From Euclidia mi (lineage: Eukaryota > Arthropoda > Insecta > Lepidoptera > Erebidae), in NCBI GenBank assembly GCA_944739405.2, contig OX123190.2, forward strand, positions 56,315,805-56,379,804: a stretch of 64,000 nt of DNA. The letters run 5' to 3'. Within the stretch, counting starts at the first letter, position 1. The number at the start of each line of letters is the position of its first letter. This document shows positions 61,128 through 64,000 of the stretch, piece by piece. The notes below the pieces were generated by a model, which worked only from the letters and a program-made list of their open reading frames with translations, had not been told where the DNA came from and made no database searches. A program made the translations under genes and the position numbers.

Positions 61128-64000
61128 ATGTCACAACAAAAGAAGTCACGCGTGTCGGAAGACAAAGAGATGACAATCTTAGAAGCGAAACGCAATATTT
61201 TATTTGAGCGCATCCAAAACATATATGAATGCTCAAAAACCGCATCTATGTCTGACGGTAATAGCGAAGCATTTCTCAGTTATTGTATAACAGTAGATAG
61301 TATTCGAACAGATTTTCATAAGTTGTTAGACGATTATAACGCAAGATTACTTTCTATCAATCCTGATGAAAAACCGAACTATCAGGCGTATACCTCATTC
61401 GAAGATCTTTATTGTATTATTAAGCGTATACAATCGCAATTGGAGGGTAAATGTTCAGCAGAGCCCGTTGCCCGCAAACCGAGATTACCGCCAATCGAGA
61501 TTATGCCGTTTGACGGAGATATACGAAATTGGCTGTTATTCTATGCGAGTTTTAAGTCTACAGTGCACGATAATGGTTCTCTGACAGATGCTGACAGGTT
61601 GTACTATTTAATAGGTAAACTGTCACCGAAGGCCCAGTCCGTATTTGCAGGTGTCACACCCAGTGCTGAGAATTATCAGGTCATATTTCAGTCACTACTT
61701 GACAGATATCAAGACACGCGCGTCCTAGCGTCTACGTACTTTGACCAAGCTTTAAATCTCAAACTGTCCGGCAACGCGTCTGTCTCGAATTTCCAGCTGT
61801 TTATTGATAACTTCGTAACCGCGGTTAATTCTCTTAGGAATTTAAAATTAGAAGATCTTTCCGACTTTATGTTGCTTCAACTCGCTTTAAAAAAGTTTGA
61901 CACTGATACAATTCGCGCATTCGAGATGACGGAACGCAATAATAAAATACCTACACTAGATAGTTTTATTTCGTTCATCAAAGATCAGTGTCGAATATTT
62001 CATAATACGCAGTCTGGTTCACCTGGCCCGTCTAACACTAACAACAACAAACAAAGGTTGAATAAATCGCGAAATAGTAATAATAACTCAGTCCCTAATC
62101 CACAATCTTACGTAACATGTTCGGAATCTAATAGTAATAATTCACAGAAGTGTCTGTGCAGTAATATAGTGCACGACCATTACTATAAGTGTCCCACCTT
62201 TAATGATTTAAATCCAATTGCTCGTTTTAAAAGCGTAAAAGATAACAAAGCTTGCATTAATTGCTTAAGCATAAAACATAAAACGAGTAATTGTTCCAGT
62301 AGAACGAGATGTCGCACGTGTAAACAAAAACATCATACACTGTTACATTTTGATAAAAATAACCGGTTGTCAAGTCAAGCCGCTAGCCTTGACACACTTA
62401 CGAGTACGCCGCAGGTGCAGCAGACCACGGTAGCTGCGCCTTCCGCGTCTGAGGGCGAAGTATCGTTGTGTACGACATCCATTGCGCGGGCGGCACGCAC
62501 GCGCGGACGGCCTTCGCGCGCTTGTAGTGATCAGAGCAGTGCTAGGCCGCCATGTATGGCGTCTAAGACTGTTCTGTTAGCGACAGCGCAAGTTATCATA
62601 TATGATGTCAATGGGTCGCCGCACATGGTACGTTGTCTGCTAGATAGCGCATCTCAGACCAATTTAATAACGTTAGAATTGTTCAAACGCCTCGGATTAT
62701 GGAATAACTTTAAAAATACGAACTCAATAATCCGAGGGATAGGCGGATCAGAAAAACATTGCAAAGGTTCCGTAGATATTAAAATACATTCGCGTTTTAA
62801 TAGGGACATTAATTTTAACATTTCTTCGCTTATCGTGGAACGTATTACAGACACGTTGCCAAACGCTAATGTGGACGTGTCGCTCCTCACACATCTTGAG
62901 TCACTACCACTAGCGGATTCGGAGTTTGCGAATCCAGCAGACATTGATGTTTTGATCGGAGCCGCAATATTCCCGCACTTGCTACTTACTAAAGTGGTAC
63001 GTAGTGAGCAAAATAACTTACCGCCCGCTATTGAGACGGTATTCGGGTATGTAATTATGGGTACCGTACCTACATTACATACTTCTCAATACGTTACGTC
63101 TTGCTGTTGTTCTGTTCTTCAAGAAAACAATATTGACTCTCTTCTCAAGCGATTTTGGGAGCTTGAAGAGGTTACCGCACCGCCCTCGATGAGCCATAAA
63201 GATCTCGAGTGTGAAGAACATTTCCGCGCTACCACTGTTCGTGACGACAGTGGCAGATACGTTGTGGCGTTGCCATTCTGTGGTGACCCTTATTCGTTAG
63301 GCGACTCGTACGCTGCTGCGCTCAGACGTTTCCATTGTTTGGAACGTAAACTTGATGCATCACCTAAGTTACGCAGCGCCTATAATGACGTCATTCGTGA
63401 CTACATAGATAAAGGTTTTTTGAGTGTAGTTGTAAACAACGAGGGCAACACTCTGCCCTCATATTATATCCCGCATCACGGCGTAGTTCGCGAAGATAAA
63501 ACCTCTACTAAACTTCGTGTGGTTTTAGACGCTAGTTGTAAGACTACATCGGGTCAGTCGATTAATGACATTTTGCATGCCGGCCCCAATCTACAGGGTG
63601 ATTTATTTAACATCATAATAAAGTTTCGTCTTTTCCAAATCGCTCTGTCAGCTGATTGCCGCCAAATGTTCCTCAATATCGGCGTTCGCGAATCTGACCG
63701 TAGATTTCAACGGGTCTTTTATCGTTTTGACAAGAAAGAACCTTTATCTGTGTATCAGTTCAATCGTGTTTGCTTTGGACTCAAGTCTAGTCCATATCAC
63801 GCGTTACGAGTTGTTCGCCAGTTGATCGCTGATGAAGGCGATCACTTTCCCGCCGCAGCGGCTGTTGCCACTTCCGCTTTGTACATGGATGACATTGCCT
63901 GTAGTGTCATATCCGCTCCGCTAGCAATTTCGCTTTGTGAAGAGCTTATTCAGCTTTTCAAGCGAGGCCAGTTTGATCTTGTCAAATGGACAAGCAACTC
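61128..64000 (+). CDS. BEL/Pao gag-pol polyprotein, intact, runs off the window
   Basis: Open from ATG 61128 (MSQQKKSRVSEDKEM) for 957 codons without a stop to the window end. Order as in BEL/Pao elements: gag-like region with PPIEIMPFDGDIRNWLLFY (about 117-135, DUF1759 type) and YYLIGKLSPKAQSVFAG; Cys/His knuckles CLCSNIVHDHYYKCP (about 341) and CINCLSIKHKTSNC (about 374-387); a retropepsin-like protease with LLDSASQTNLIT (about 504, active-site Asp in the variant DSA); a linker with LIGAAIFPHLLL; then reverse transcriptase with LRVVLDASCKTTSGQSINDI (about 794), SADCRQMFLNI (first Asp), CFGLKSSPYHALRVVRQL and YMDDI (about 919). RNase H and integrase should follow outside. The start was chosen as the first ATG of the frame. 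All visible catalytic residues are kept, so the copy may be young. Confidence 0.93.
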   Translation, partial: MSQQKKSRVSEDKEMTILEAKRNILFERIQNIYECSKTASMSDGNSEAFLSYCITVDSIRTDFHKLLDDYNARLLSINPDEKPNYQAYTSFEDLYCIIKRIQSQLEGKCSAEPVARKPRLPPIEIMPFDGDIRNWLLFYASFKSTVHDNGSLTDADRLYYLIGKLSPKAQSVFAGVTPSAENYQVIFQSLLDRYQDTRVLASTYFDQALNLKLSGNASVSNFQLFIDNFVTAVNSLRNLKLEDLSDFMLLQLALKKFDTDTIRAFEMTERNNKIPTLDSFISFIKDQCRIFHNTQSGSPGPSNTNNNKQRLNKSRNSNNNSVPNPQSYVTCSESNSNNSQKCLCSNIVHDHYYKCPTFNDLNPIARFKSVKDNKACINCLSIKHKTSNCSSRTRCRTCKQKHHTLLHFDKNNRLSSQAASLDTLTSTPQVQQTTVAAPSASEGEVSLCTTSIARAARTRGRPSRACSDQSSARPPCMASKTVLLATAQVIIYDVNGSPHMVRCLLDSASQTNLITLELFKRLGLWNNFKNTNSIIRGIGGSEKHCKGSVDIKIHSRFNRDINFNISSLIVERITDTLPNANVDVSLLTHLESLPLADSEFANPADIDVLIGAAIFPHLLLTKVVRSEQNNLPPAIETVFGYVIMGTVPTLHTSQYVTSCCCSVLQENNIDSLLKRFWELEEVTAPPSMSHKDLECEEHFRATTVRDDSGRYVVALPFCGDPYSLGDSYAAALRRFHCLERKLDASPKLRSAYNDVIRDYIDKGFLSVVVNNEGNTLPSYYIPHHGVVREDKTSTKLRVVLDASCKTTSGQSINDILHAGPNLQGDLFNIIIKFRLFQIALSADCRQMFLNIGVRESDRRFQRVFYRFDKKEPLSVYQFNRVCFGLKSSPYHALRVVRQLIADEGDHFPAAAAVATSALYMDDIACSVISAPLAISLCEELIQLFKRGQFDLVKWTSN

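Noticed and set aside
62654..62944. 96-codon minus-strand frame
   Set aside because: It is antisense to the intact BEL/Pao gag-pol frame.

Overview
The window looks like transposon-rich DNA from an insect, most likely a moth or butterfly. The evidence is indirect. It carries tRNA-derived SINEs and dispersed repeats of lepidopteran type, an R1-clade LINE, CR1/jockey-like LINEs with short (ctcaaa/ttga)n tails, an RTE LINE, a DD37D mariner, a BEL/Pao LTR retrotransposon and an AT-rich background. I see no intact host gene. Two short stretches (19580-19708 on + and 24155-24384 on -) could be host exons but are weakly supported. There are no rRNA genes, true tRNA genes or CRISPR arrays.

Layout. 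1-6328 is a tandem duplication with a 3729-bp unit (partial unit 1-2599, full unit 2600-6328). It carries a MITE-like element and a DD37D mariner split by a 770-bp TG...CA insertion; the mariner 5' end runs on to 6697. At 7944-14856 there are three nested elements: a tRNA-derived SINE with an 18-bp target duplication, an R1-clade LINE inserted in the SINE's B-box with a 13-bp duplication, and a CR1/jockey-like LINE inserted antisense in the R1 ORF2. At 14857-20945 there are SINEs, a 19-bp minisatellite, several perfect palindromes and a CpG-richer stretch that may be a promoter. At 20946-22768 there is a decayed MULE transposase (FLYWCH finger, DDE core, SWIM finger). At 24415-25372 there is a minisatellite made of two alternating small hairpins. 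At 25849-28117 lies a LINE with an SGNH-like ORF1 and an APE endonuclease, next to a MITE with perfect 27-bp inverted repeats (28164-29151). 34085-35755 is an RTE LINE. The rest, up to about 43 kb, is AT-rich DNA with scattered SINE copies.

The most striking part is 43065-58494, a head-to-tail array on the minus strand of five full units and one 5'-truncated unit of a Penelope-like element with an exact 2739-bp period. Each full unit encodes the same intact 854-residue reverse transcriptase plus GIY-YIG protein. The last 15 codons of every copy also spell a hammerhead-ribozyme-like core. A transcript through the array could therefore be cut into unit-length RNAs, each with one complete reading frame. 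The array abuts a second copy of the SGNH/APE LINE (58495-60278), which a BEL/Pao element interrupts at 60279. The BEL gag-pol frame is open from 61128 to the window end.

A second theme is structural. Three loci (13553-13658, 17459-17546, 30623-30710) contain two neighbouring near-perfect palindromes in the arrangement A-A'-B'-B. In the R1 LINE, the expected reading frame shows that A and B were once adjacent. This fits both ends of a break folding back on themselves before joining.
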